DNA from: a bacterium
GTDB taxonomy: Bacteria; Thermotogota; Thermotogae; Mesoaciditogales; Mesoaciditogaceae
NCBI GenBank assembly: GCA_021800445.1
Contig: JAJYYZ010000003.1
Coordinates: 1-64,000, forward strand
Reading direction: 5' to 3'
DNA: 64,000 nucleotides
The translations under genes were made by a program, and so were the position numbers. Positions 46,043 through 54,779 of this stretch are shown here, piece after piece. Positions within the stretch are counted from its first letter, which is position 1, and every line of letters starts with the position of its first letter. The notes below the pieces were generated by a model. It was not told the origin of the DNA. It made no database searches and worked only from the letters and a program-made list of their open reading frames with translations.

Positions 46043-46951
46043 TTAGTCTCCACTTGCTATCCACTGATTGACCGTATCTTTTGTAACTGGGAATAACGGC
46101 ATCGAAAGACTCGTTGGAGATATACTTAAGCCGTTTACGATGAAAAAGGCAGCGGAAACTCCAAGGGCAGCCATTTTGTATGGTTGTTGTGCTATATCAA
46201 CTGCTTCGGTACCATCTTTAACAGCCTGTATTCCTTGAGGTATTCCATCACCACCGATAACTGTTATTCCAGTTCTTCCGGCAGCCTTTATCGCCTGAAT
46301 TGCGCCAAGCGCCATCTCGTCGTTTTCCGCAATAACGGCATTTATATCCGGATGAGCAACAAGTATTGACTCCATGACAGACATAGCAGTTGCCATATCA
46401 AATTGGGCCGTCTGGTTTGCAACGATTTTGATATTTGGATATTGTGAAAGATAATCCATTATCCCTTTGGACCTATCACGCGTTGCAGAAGCCCCAGGAA
46501 TGCCAGTCAAAAGTACAACATTACCTTTACCATCTAAAAGTTTTACGGCGTACTGGGCTTCTAATTTTCCATATTCAACGTTATTGGAGGCTATGTACAT
46601 ATCAACCTTACCGCCATTAACAGACCTATCAAGAGTTATAACAGGTATACCCGCTTTGTTTGCGGCAATTACCGCTGGAACTAGAGCATCTGAGTCTGTT
46701 GGATTTAAAATTATGGCATCGACTTTTCTTTGTATCAAATCCTCAACCTGGTTAAGTTGTGTACTGTTACTGTTATTGGCATTCATCACGATAAGGTTAA
46801 TTCCCAAAAGTTGTGCTTCTGCCTTTGCACCATTTGTAAATGACACAAAGTAAGGATTGTTAAGCGTTGATACGCAAAAGCCGATTGTCATTGCCATAGA
46901 AAGCACGGCAATACCTGCTACCATTACCGCCACCAAAATGAGACTTTTCAT
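46043..46951 (-). CDS. rbsB: Ribose-type periplasmic binding protein
   Basis: 302 residues with a Sec signal peptide (KSLILVAVMVAGIAVLSMA). Mature start TIGFCVSTLNNPYFVSFTNG and the motifs NPTDSDALVPAVIAANKAGI, TLDRSV, IAENDEMALGAIQA, VIGGDGIPQG are typical of RbsB. Binds ribose (or a related pentose) outside the membrane for RbsAC. Confidence 0.93.
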   Translation of the reverse strand: MKSLILVAVMVAGIAVLSMAMTIGFCVSTLNNPYFVSFTNGAKAEAQLLGINLIVMNANNSNSTQLNQVEDLIQRKVDAIILNPTDSDALVPAVIAANKAGIPVITLDRSVNGGKVDMYIASNNVEYGKLEAQYAVKLLDGKGNVVLLTGIPGASATRDRSKGIMDYLSQYPNIKIVANQTAQFDMATAMSVMESILVAHPDINAVIAENDEMALGAIQAIKAAGRTGITVIGGDGIPQGIQAVKDGTEAVDIAQQPYKMAALGVSAAFFIVNGLSISPTSLSMPLFPVTKDTVNQWIASGD

Positions 46952-47000
46952 TTAAAACTCACCTCCTAAGAGAATTGGGGTATATAAACCCCATCCATCA

Positions 47001-47945
47001 TCATTCATTCCAATATTTTTTGCCAAAACTTGTAAGCATAACTGCCAATAAGATGACAAGTCCTTTAACAACTTCCTGGTAATATGCGGAGATGTTCATT
47101 ATTGTCATTCCGTTATTCAAAACTGCTATTATGTATCCTCCTATTATCGTTCCAACAACCCAGCCTTCTCCGCCAAAAAGGCTCGTACCGCCAAGCACAA
47201 CTGCCGCTATGGCATCAAGTTCATAGCCAGAACCCGCAGATGGTTCTGCCGTTCCAAGCCTTGATGCAAGTATGATCCCTCCGATCGCCGCTAACAAACC
47301 ACTGATTGCATAAACGCTTATAAGCACCGAAGATATTTTCACCCCGGCAGCCCTTGATGCTTTTATATTTCCTCCCACAGCATAGACATGTCTTCCATAC
47401 TTTGTTCTTTCAAGTATTATCCAAACCGCTACAAAAGAAAGAGCCATAATAATTATAGAAAATGGTATATCGAGCAAACTTCCTTGACCTATAAAATCGA
47501 AAGACGACGGTAAGTTCCATATCGGTTCTCCTTGGGTATATATCAACGTTATTCCAGTTATTGCAGACATCGTTGCAAGAGTTGCTATAAACGCAGGAAC
47601 TTTGGCGAAAGCGACAATAAGACCATTGACAATTCCAAACCCAATACCAACGCCAAGACCCGCAAGTAATCCAAAGAAAAGATTGCCCGTTGCAACTGTA
47701 ACTCCGGCCGCAACAGCACCAACTAAGCCGGCTATTGCTCCGTCTGACAGATCTATTCCGGCAGTTAAAATGACAAACATTTGACCGAGTGCAAGTAATA
47801 TGTTTATCGATGATTGCTTAGATATGAGTATAAAATTTGAAGAGGTGAAAAAATAGGTTGGAGATTCTATTGCAAAGAAGATTATTATCCCTAACAAACC
47901 AAAGATAACTCCATATTTTCTTATAAAACCATTAGACGATGCCAT
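47001..47945 (-). CDS. rbsC: Ribose ABC transporter permease
   Basis: 314 residues, ~8-10 membrane segments. Family signatures GQMFVILTAGIDLSDGAIAG and AVVLGGTSLFGGEGWVVGTI are present. Ends with SFGKKYWNE. Starts six bases or fewer from the end of rbsA. Confidence 0.94.
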   Translation of the reverse strand: MASSNGFIRKYGVIFGLLGIIIFFAIESPTYFFTSSNFILISKQSSINILLALGQMFVILTAGIDLSDGAIAGLVGAVAAGVTVATGNLFFGLLAGLGVGIGFGIVNGLIVAFAKVPAFIATLATMSAITGITLIYTQGEPIWNLPSSFDFIGQGSLLDIPFSIIIMALSFVAVWIILERTKYGRHVYAVGGNIKASRAAGVKISSVLISVYAISGLLAAIGGIILASRLGTAEPSAGSGYELDAIAAVVLGGTSLFGGEGWVVGTIIGGYIIAVLNNGMTIMNISAYYQEVVKGLVILLAVMLTSFGKKYWNE

Positions 47946-49451
47946 TTAAGACTCCTTTCCTTTTACCGCAAACTTAAGTATATCTTCCTGAGAAGTACTT
48001 TTGGGATCAAGTTCTCCCGTTATCCTTCCTTCGCTCATAACAAGTATCCTATCTGAAAGGCTCAAAACTTCTGCGAGTTCAGAAGAGATGAAAATTATCG
48101 ATACACCTTTCAAAACCTGATCATACATGAATTTGTAAATTTCATATTTTGCTCCAATATCTATACCTCTTGTGGGCTCGTCAAGAATTAGAATTTTTGG
48201 AGATCTCACAAGCCATTTTCCGAGCACAACTTTTTGCTGATTTCCGCCACTTAAATTATCAACCTTTTGATTTATACTGCTGACTTTTGTATTCAAGTAC
48301 GAAATAGAAGCACGCACTGATCGCTTTTCTTTTTTAGACGAAACGAAACCAAATTCAGAAAATAAATCTAAATTTGGTAAAGCATGATTTTCTTTAACAC
48401 TGCGCTGTAAAACGAGCCCGAGATCATGTCGATCCTCTGGAACAAGGAAAATACCGTCTTTAATGGCATCTATTGGTTCCGAAATATCAACACGTTTACC
48501 CTCAAGGTAGATCTCTCCCTTGAAATCTCTAAGACCAAAAATACTCTCACCAAGTTGCATATTGCCACAACCTACAAGTCCTGCTATTCCAAGTATTTCT
48601 CCTTTGCGGAGAGTGAAATTCACATTTTTAAAGGCATCGGAAGAAAGACTTTTTATCTCGAGCATCTTCTCATTGCTTATTTCTCGAATCGGTTTTTCCG
48701 GAAACCTGCTCTTCATACTTTTTCCGACCATCATACTTACAACTTCTTCCATGGTAACTTCATCTATTTTTTTTGTTCCAACAAGTTCTCCGTTTCTTAA
48801 AACCGTTACAACATCGGCGATCTCAAATATTTCTTCAAGTCTGTGAGATATGAATATGATCGTTACGCCTTGTGCTTTAAGATTTTTTAATATCGAAAAA
48901 AGTAATTCGGTCTCCCTCAACGTGAGTGCAGCTGTAGGTTCGTCCATGATCAAAAGATTTGAATTCGTCGATAATGCTTTTGCAATTTCAGTTAATTGTT
49001 TATCGGCAACACTTAAATCCTTTGCTTTCGAATCAATGGGTATGTTCAAGATACCAAATGTTTTTAAAACCTCAAGAGCGGATTTTTTCATCGCTTTTTT
49101 GTCGATAAAATTGATTTTGAAAAATTTCTTTGATATTTCTCTTCCCAAAAAGATATTTTCATAGACAGTTAATTGAGGCACAAGACTAAATTCTTGATGT
49201 ATCAGGGAAATACCTGCATGAATTGCGTCTATCGGAGAATGAAATTTGACCTCTGATCCATTAAGATATACCTTGCCTCCCTCGGGTTCAAGTTCACCGG
49301 CGATGATTTTCATCAAAGTCGACTTACCAGCGCCGTTTTCTCCGACGATGGCATGCAATTCTCCTTTTTGTATTGAGAAATTTATGTTTTTAAGTACAGT
49401 AACACCGGAGAAAGATTTACCTATGTTGTTTATTTTCAGTATTTCTGTCAT
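47946..49451 (-). CDS. rbsA: Ribose ABC transporter ATPase, double cassette
   Basis: 501 residues. First cassette: Walker A GENGAGKST, signature LSVADKQ, Walker B LLIMDEPTAAL. Second: degenerate Walker A GLVGCGNMQLGES, signature LSGGNQQKV, Walker B ILILDEPTRGID. This active/degenerate pairing is normal for RbsA/XylG. Overlaps rbsR by four bases. Confidence 0.94.
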   Translation of the reverse strand: MTEILKINNIGKSFSGVTVLKNINFSIQKGELHAIVGENGAGKSTLMKIIAGELEPEGGKVYLNGSEVKFHSPIDAIHAGISLIHQEFSLVPQLTVYENIFLGREISKKFFKINFIDKKAMKKSALEVLKTFGILNIPIDSKAKDLSVADKQLTEIAKALSTNSNLLIMDEPTAALTLRETELLFSILKNLKAQGVTIIFISHRLEEIFEIADVVTVLRNGELVGTKKIDEVTMEEVVSMMVGKSMKSRFPEKPIREISNEKMLEIKSLSSDAFKNVNFTLRKGEILGIAGLVGCGNMQLGESIFGLRDFKGEIYLEGKRVDISEPIDAIKDGIFLVPEDRHDLGLVLQRSVKENHALPNLDLFSEFGFVSSKKEKRSVRASISYLNTKVSSINQKVDNLSGGNQQKVVLGKWLVRSPKILILDEPTRGIDIGAKYEIYKFMYDQVLKGVSIIFISSELAEVLSLSDRILVMSEGRITGELDPKSTSQEDILKFAVKGKES

Positions 49452-50464
49452 CTGTTACCACTTCCGATTCTCCGAGTTGTTTCTCTTACAACAAGTGATG
49501 GTTCGATCTTGATATGCTTTATTCTTCTGTCAACGCCAGAAATCATATCTAACATTATCTTAGTTGACATCTGACCAACTTCGTAAGTGGGCTGATGCAC
49601 GGTCGTGAGCTTAGGAGTATGGTAAGACGAAAAACTTATATCATCATATCCAACGATCGAAACATCTTTTGGAATGTTGATTCCGTTTCTTTTTAAAAGT
49701 TCTATAACTCCAAACGCTATAAGATCATTCCCGCAAAATATGGCATCGAATTTAACTTTCCTTCTCAGCAATTCTTCGGTCATTTTGATACCACTTTCGT
49801 ACGTGTAATCTCCAAAAACGAGAAGAGATTCATCAAATTCAATTTTTGAATCATATAGATATCTTTTATAAGATTGAAAACGTTCTTTTGCACCGGAAGA
49901 AACTAATTTCGAACCAAGAAAAGCAATGTTTCTATGACCCAGAGAGTACAAATGATCTAAAGCAAGTTTTACACCAATGGCATGATCAACGGTAACGTAA
50001 GATAAATTTGGAGAATCAACGTATCTATCAATCATAACCACCGGAAAATTAACGCTTTCTTTCAAATATTTCGTGGTATATTTTGATGCAACGAGTATCA
50101 CTCCGTCAACTTTTTTATCGAGTAACAATTTGAATTGAGTTTCCTCCACGATACCGGATCCATCTGTGTTGCACAAAAAAACGGTATAACCGTTTCTATG
50201 GGCTTCATCTTGAACGCCTCTTACCATTGATGGGAAAAACGGATTTTCTATACTTGGTATCAAAAGTCCTAAAGTCTTCATCGGCATACCTTTAAGCGCA
50301 CGTGCTATGGTATTTGAATGATAATTCAAATTTTGCACTGCATCTAACACTTTTTGTTTTAACTCTTCTCTTACTCCTTGAGAATCATTTAAAACCCTTG
50401 ATACAGTCGAGATGGAAACCCCGGCTACTTTGGCAACATCTTTTATGCTTTTATCAGTTGTCAT
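49448..50464 (-). CDS. rbsR: LacI-family repressor of the ribose operon
   Basis: 338 residues from ATG 50464. N-terminal helix-turn-helix SIKDVAKVAGVSISTVSRVL with hinge, then a periplasmic-binding-protein-like sensor domain (LGLLIPSIENPFFPSMVRGV; IFCGNDLIAFGVIELLKRNG). First gene of the operon, with a LacI-type operator at its own promoter, so it should be self-controlled and released by ribose. An in-frame TTG at 50494 lies inside the operator and is less likely. Confidence 0.92.
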   Translation of the reverse strand: MTTDKSIKDVAKVAGVSISTVSRVLNDSQGVREELKQKVLDAVQNLNYHSNTIARALKGMPMKTLGLLIPSIENPFFPSMVRGVQDEAHRNGYTVFLCNTDGSGIVEETQFKLLLDKKVDGVILVASKYTTKYLKESVNFPVVMIDRYVDSPNLSYVTVDHAIGVKLALDHLYSLGHRNIAFLGSKLVSSGAKERFQSYKRYLYDSKIEFDESLLVFGDYTYESGIKMTEELLRRKVKFDAIFCGNDLIAFGVIELLKRNGINIPKDVSIVGYDDISFSSYHTPKLTTVHQPTYEVGQMSTKIMLDMISGVDRRIKHIKIEPSLVVRETTRRIGSGNR

Positions 50465-50477
50465 TCCCAATGACCTC

Positions 50478-50495
50478 TTTGCAAACGTTTTCAAA
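50478..50495 (-). promoter_or_regulatory. LacI-type operator of the rbs operon
   Basis: TTTGCAAACGTTTTCAAA, an 18-base near-palindrome around AAACGTTT (50483-50490), the core bound by RbsR/LacI-family proteins. It abuts the -10 box, so binding blocks transcription start. Confidence 0.8.
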
Positions 50496-50525
50496 ATTAT
50501 ACTATAAAAAAGATTTCATACTCAA
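50496..50525 (-). promoter_or_regulatory. Promoter of the rbsRACBK operon
   Basis: Minus strand: TTGAGT (50520-50525), 18-base spacer, TATAAT (50496-50501). Confidence 0.75.
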
Positions 50526-50641
50526 TTGCCAAATTCGGCTAAAGTAAACCAAAATTGGTCAAATTCAAACTTGAGATAAAAATATCTGCTTATTTTTAAT
50601 TAAATATTCAATTATCTAACCGAAAGTAAGATTTGCAATTC

Positions 50642-50683
50642 GTGACATCCCCACCACTTCTATAAGTGGTGGGAGCATGTCAC
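50642..50683 (-). repeat. IS200/IS605-end-type hairpin repeat, copy 4
   Basis: Long imperfect palindrome: GTGACAT, CCACCACTT, 4-base loop, AAGTGGTGG, ATGTCAC. The inner hairpin is shared with copies 1-3 but the TTTAAC...TTAAGC arm is absent. It includes the TGA stop (50680-50682) of the ABC permease gene and may act as its terminator hairpin. Confidence 0.65.
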
Positions 50684-51438
50684 AGATCCGAACTTCTAAA
50701 ATGAAAGTATTGAAGCACGAAAAGGCCACCAGCGATGACAAGCAAAATCAAAAAGGTAAGCGCACCGAAAGATTGTTTGGTAAGTACGTCTTGTCCGCCC
50801 ATATACTGAAAAAAGTCAAGAAATTTAGTTTGTTCAAAAGCACCAGCTGTTAGCAATCCGGCAAATATAACTATGTCAAGCAGTATAGGCCTTGCTTGAC
50901 TTGAAAACAACATTGAGGTATATGCGCCTATCTGATAAAAAAGCACCGCACCGGCAACTGCTCTTGCAGTCCATATCGCAACCATGGTACCTGAAAGGTT
51001 ATATCCCATTGCCAATGAAAGGAGATAATAAAAGAATCCACCGATAATCACAATCGCCGCTGTCCATATGTAACCTGCGAAAACTTTAGATGAAAATATT
51101 TCCCATCTTGTCATTCTTCCGGCCATGATGTAAAAGGTTTTATGTTCTTTGTCTTTTGAAAAGAGAGAAAAGCTCATTACGATTGCAACAATTATCGAAA
51201 GAAGATTGTAATTTCCGCCATACCATTCCGCATACGAGTAAAAGTTGTAATTGGATAAGATGGCGCTAAGACCCTGCTGACCAACAGGATTATTTTTTAA
51301 ATTCTGCTGAACTTCAGGAGATCCAAAGATACCCGTCACAAAGTTATGACTTAACACGGGAACAAGAGAAAGCGCGATTAAGATGACAATAAGCACTATC
51401 GCTCTCGTTGAGTTTAATTTGAATTCAACAAACGTCAT
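50680..51438 (-). CDS. ABC-2-type transporter permease
   Basis: 252 residues, six hydrophobic segments (ALIVLIVILIALSLVPVL type start, then NLLSIIVAIVMSFSLF, and so on to FLILLVIAGGLFVLQYFHF). Resembles NatB/YhaP-like ABC-2 permeases that export drugs, Na+ or lipids; substrate unknown. The first residues (VEFKLNSTRAIVL) face the cytoplasm. The coding end lies in hairpin copy 4: the stop codon is part of the repeat, so the native C-terminus may have been slightly altered. Overlaps the ATPase gene by four bases. Confidence 0.82.
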   Translation of the reverse strand: MTFVEFKLNSTRAIVLIVILIALSLVPVLSHNFVTGIFGSPEVQQNLKNNPVGQQGLSAILSNYNFYSYAEWYGGNYNLLSIIVAIVMSFSLFSKDKEHKTFYIMAGRMTRWEIFSSKVFAGYIWTAAIVIIGGFFYYLLSLAMGYNLSGTMVAIWTARAVAGAVLFYQIGAYTSMLFSSQARPILLDIVIFAGLLTAGAFEQTKFLDFFQYMGGQDVLTKQSFGALTFLILLVIAGGLFVLQYFHFRSSDL

Positions 51439-52148
51439 TTGATCTCATCCTTTCTTACGAGGCCAAGAAAAGCTTTTGAAAGATTTTCTCCGTTGGTCCC
51501 TTTAAAGTCTGCCATCGTACCCGTATAAAGAATCATTCCGTTTTTAAGGATCAAAAGATGATCGCAAACTTCCTCAACTTCTGAGAGTATTTGCGAAGAA
51601 TAAATTATCGTCTTACCTTCTTTTGCGATGTCTTTAACAAATTCAAGCACTTCTGCTCTTACCACTGGATCAAGCCCTAACGTCGGCTCATCAAGCAGAT
51701 AAAGTTTGACATTCTGCGAAAGGGCAAGTGCAAGGTAAAGTTTGGTCTTATTTCCCTGTGATAGGGCTTTTATTTTTCTTTGATAAGTCAAATCCAATCT
51801 TTTGCAAATTTCATCAAATTTTTCTTCAGAGAAATTAGGCGCAAAAGCCGAAAAATAATCCTTCATTTTTGACACTTTCATCCCATCGTAAAGATTTTTC
51901 TCTTCTGGAACAAAAGAAATTTCTTTGTTTCCATCCGGAAAGGGAACTTTGCTCATCACACTTACGGTTCCGTCTGTTTGTCTTATCAAACCCATTATTA
52001 TCTTCAAAGTTGTGGTCTTACCGGCACCATTTGGACCGAGAATCGCAAAGACACTTCCCGTCGAAACTTCAAAAGATATCCCATTTAAAGCCTTTACATC
52101 TCCAGAATAAACCTTCTTAACGTTATCAAACTTGACTGTCGTATCCAT
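51435..52148 (-). CDS. ABC transporter ATP-binding protein (ABC-2 exporter type)
   Basis: 237 residues. Walker A LGPNGAGKTTTLK, Q-loop after FVPEEKNLY, signature LSQGNKTKLYLAL (usual LSGGQ is LSQGN), Walker B LYLLDEPTLGLDP, switch His replaced within IIYSSQILSEVEEV (Gln where many ABC proteins have His). Energises the neighbouring permease. AGGAGG lies before the ATG. Its promoter region is shared head-to-head with the CDF gene; extended -10-like TGTTAGAAT is near 52190 on the minus strand. Confidence 0.9.
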   Translation of the reverse strand: MDTTVKFDNVKKVYSGDVKALNGISFEVSTGSVFAILGPNGAGKTTTLKIIMGLIRQTDGTVSVMSKVPFPDGNKEISFVPEEKNLYDGMKVSKMKDYFSAFAPNFSEEKFDEICKRLDLTYQRKIKALSQGNKTKLYLALALSQNVKLYLLDEPTLGLDPVVRAEVLEFVKDIAKEGKTIIYSSQILSEVEEVCDHLLILKNGMILYTGTMADFKGTNGENLSKAFLGLVRKDEIK

Positions 52149-52224
52149 TTAAGTCCTCCTATGGTAAAATACTTAGAGTCATAAAGATTCTAACATAAAA
52201 AGGAGAATATGAGGAAAAAATCTC

Positions 52225-53118
52225 ATGGAAGAAAGAACAAAAAAAAGTTTAAGGGCAGTTAAAATTGGAATTTACGGCAACGCCATCCTTGCTGTTTTTA
52301 AAATACTTCTTGGAATTATAAGCGGATCCATTGCCTTGATAAGCGATGGAGTGGACACGACTATGGATGTGGCAAAATCGATCCTTGTTTATCAGGGTAT
52401 AAGGGTTGCAGGCCGTCCGCCAGATACGGAACATCCTTACGGTCATGGCAGAGCCGAGACAATAGTCGCAAACATAGTGGGCGTTTCAGTTATCTTCGCC
52501 GGCTTTTTGATAGCCCAGGAATCTTTCATGGATTTCGGCCATCACGATGTCATTGCCATTATAATGATCGTCGGAGCCTCGGTTAGCATCGTTGGAAAAT
52601 TCTTTCTTTCGTATTACATGTTCAGGATGGGCAAGAAATTTTCAAATCAAGCCGTCACCGCGGATGCAAAGGACTACATGAGCGATGTTTTCGCCTCAGT
52701 CGCCGTTCTTGCAGGTGGTATACTTGTGCTGCTAACCGGAATGACGATCTTTGATCCCATTGCATCGATAGCCGTGGCAGTTTTGATCGTATGGATGGGA
52801 ATAGACGTCATAAAAACTGGTATTCCGGAGTTGATGGAAAAACAAGATCCAAAAATGACAGAGGTAATAGAAAAGATCGTCAAACAACAGGAATACGTCT
52901 TCAACCCTCATCTTATCAGAGTCAGAAAACTTGGATCGTACTACATAGTGGATATGCACGTTGAAATTCCCGGGAAAATGCGTCTTCAACATGTTCACGG
53001 CATAATGACTTCTATTGAAGACGAAATAAAAAAGAATTTGCCGGACGTAAAAGAAGTCACGATTCACGCAGAGCCGATTGGTGGCGGAGAAGACGAATGG
53101 CCGGATATAAAAGAGTGA
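52225..53118 (+). CDS. Cation diffusion facilitator (metal exporter), DxxxD/DxxxD type
   Basis: 297 residues, six membrane segments and a C-terminal cytoplasmic domain. The transport site is D44/D48 (ISDGVDTTMDVA) plus D150/D154 (DAKDYMSDVFAS), with HPYGHGRAE after segment 2. In this family HxxxD pairs mark zinc transporters, while DxxxD in both helices is typical of manganese exporters; Mn2+ is the best guess. ATG 52225 has GAGG ten bases upstream. The potassium channel gene starts six bases after the stop, so the two share a transcript. Confidence 0.9.
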   Translation: MEERTKKSLRAVKIGIYGNAILAVFKILLGIISGSIALISDGVDTTMDVAKSILVYQGIRVAGRPPDTEHPYGHGRAETIVANIVGVSVIFAGFLIAQESFMDFGHHDVIAIIMIVGASVSIVGKFFLSYYMFRMGKKFSNQAVTADAKDYMSDVFASVAVLAGGILVLLTGMTIFDPIASIAVAVLIVWMGIDVIKTGIPELMEKQDPKMTEVIEKIVKQQEYVFNPHLIRVRKLGSYYIVDMHVEIPGKMRLQHVHGIMTSIEDEIKKNLPDVKEVTIHAEPIGGGEDEWPDIKE

Positions 53119-53123
53119 TGTGA

Positions 53124-54161
53124 ATGGAAGAAGATCTGAAAAACAGAACGAGACATGTTATCATAGCGATTTCACTTGTCGCAGCAGTTTTTGTCTTTGG
53201 CGTTTTCGGTTACATGGTAATAGAAAAATGGGACATCGTCGATGCGATTTTCATGACGGCGATGACTTTATCGACCGTTGGTTACGGTCTTCCAAAACCT
53301 TTGGACTACAACGGTTATCTTTTTACAACGATTTTGATCGTCGTAGGGATATCGACATACCTCTACGCCATAGGAGTTGTTACCTCCTTTTTTTTAGATG
53401 GCGATCTGAGAAAATACATGAGATTAAGAAGGATGATGAAGATGATAGACAAAATGGAAGGCCATTGCATAGTAATGGGCGGAAGCGAAATAGGAAAGTA
53501 TGTCATAAGACAACTTGCCGTAAGAAAACATCCTTTTGTTTTTGCCACACCCACTTTGATAAGAGTGGATGAAGTGAAAGCGGCCATAAAGGATATCGTA
53601 AAAGAGAGCGACTTTTTGTACGTCGTTGGAGATGCCATGGATGAACAAACGCTCACCAAAGCAGGCATAAACAAGGCAAGCACGTTGGTTGTAACGTTAT
53701 CAGACGATTCTTTGAACGTTTACGTTTCTTTGATGGCGAGAAACATGAATAAAGGCCTTAAAATAATAAGCGAAGCCGACAACGTAACGGCCATAAAAAG
53801 GTTAAGATACGCTGGGGTGAACAACGTGCTTTCGGCAACGGAGATAGTCGGATCGAGAATGGCTTCTCTTGTGCTAAATCCGGCACTTCAATCTTTCATG
53901 GATATAATTCACCAATCGAACGACGTACACCTTAAGATGGAAGAAATACTTGTCAACGTAAGAAGCCAGCTTGTTGGCAAAACTTTGAACGATGCAAATA
54001 TAAGAAAAGAAACGGGACTCCTCATCGTAGCGATGCAAAACGGTACAGATTTCAAATTCAATCCGGACCCTTCAACCGTTATAAATGCCGGAGATGTTCT
54101 GGTTGTAATAGAGAGTGACGAAAATCAATCAAAAAAATTAAGAGAAATGGCAGAGAAATGA
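53124..54161 (+). CDS. Two-segment potassium channel with RCK (TrkA-N/TrkA-C) domains
   Basis: 345 residues. Segment 1 at ~12-32, pore helix, filter TLSTVGYG (49-56), and segment 2 at ~65-88. RCK domain from ~113 (HCIVMGGSEIGKYVIRQLAV), then a TrkA-C domain (~255-345, VRSQLVGKTLNDANIRKETG). This is the MthK/Kch type of ligand-gated K+ channel. The usual GxGxxG nucleotide loop reads GGSEIG, with Ser for the middle Gly. There is no evident second start Met for a free RCK protein. Ends directly at the tail of the HAD gene. Confidence 0.93.
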   Translation: MEEDLKNRTRHVIIAISLVAAVFVFGVFGYMVIEKWDIVDAIFMTAMTLSTVGYGLPKPLDYNGYLFTTILIVVGISTYLYAIGVVTSFFLDGDLRKYMRLRRMMKMIDKMEGHCIVMGGSEIGKYVIRQLAVRKHPFVFATPTLIRVDEVKAAIKDIVKESDFLYVVGDAMDEQTLTKAGINKASTLVVTLSDDSLNVYVSLMARNMNKGLKIISEADNVTAIKRLRYAGVNNVLSATEIVGSRMASLVLNPALQSFMDIIHQSNDVHLKMEEILVNVRSQLVGKTLNDANIRKETGLLIVAMQNGTDFKFNPDPSTVINAGDVLVVIESDENQSKKLREMAEK

Positions 54162-54779
54162 TCAAAAATGCACGTCTTCTCCGACTAAAACAAACTTAAT
54201 CCCAACTTTCTCGCACGCGCCATCGAGCTTCGGATCGTTTCCCATCATGGTGCAATTTTGAGGATCAACCTTTATCTTTTCACATATCTCGAGAAAATAT
54301 TTCGGGTTGGGCTTTAGATAATGAGAATTTTCCATGAAAGTCACAAGTGCAAAATCGTTATCGTCAAGGGCGGCCCATTTCATCCTCTCTTTTATCGCTA
54401 TTTCCGGAAAGATCGGATTTGTCGCGAGCACTTTTACTCCGTGAAGGGCACGCATGTGATTTATCAGGCGATCGTTTGGCTTTGTAAGTGGTTTAAGCAA
54501 CTTAAAATTGTTGGAATAGAAAGTGTCAAACCTTTTTTCGAATTCCAGGGCCTTTTTGCCAAATTTTTGAGATATCTTTCCCATGAACCTCTGATAATTG
54601 TTCTCATCCTCGCCGTCAAAGATCATGTTCTCTATGATTTCTTGTATCGCATCTATGAGTTCTTTGGAATTAACCATATCTTTGAATTCCTGGCCGACGA
54701 GTTCGAAATACCTGTTGTAAAAAATTTCTTCGTCGGATAAGAGCAAAGTACCATCAAGATCAAAAAGAAAGGCTTTCAT
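54162..54779 (-). CDS. HAD-superfamily phosphatase
   Basis: 205 residues. Motif I FDLDGTLL (D7, D9), a helical cap, motif II VLATNP, motif III Lys in YLKPNPKYF, motif IV MGNDPKLDG. A phosphoglycolate-phosphatase-like (YjjG/Gph) hydrolase; substrate unknown. ATG overlaps the alaS stop (ATGA), so it is co-translated with alaS. Confidence 0.88.
   Translation of the reverse strand: MKAFLFDLDGTLLLSDEEIFYNRYFELVGQEFKDMVNSKELIDAIQEIIENMIFDGEDENNYQRFMGKISQKFGKKALEFEKRFDTFYSNNFKLLKPLTKPNDRLINHMRALHGVKVLATNPIFPEIAIKERMKWAALDDNDFALVTFMENSHYLKPNPKYFLEICEKIKVDPQNCTMMGNDPKLDGACEKVGIKFVLVGEDVHF

Noticed and set aside
431-50683. The four hairpin repeats as a possible CRISPR-like array or REP sequence
   Set aside because: They are widely spaced single copies without spacers, and one is attached to tnpB, which fits a transposon end better.
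53120-53572. Plus-strand 150-codon frame overlapping the potassium channel gene
   Set aside because: Out-of-phase reading of the channel; the TVGYG frame is the real one.
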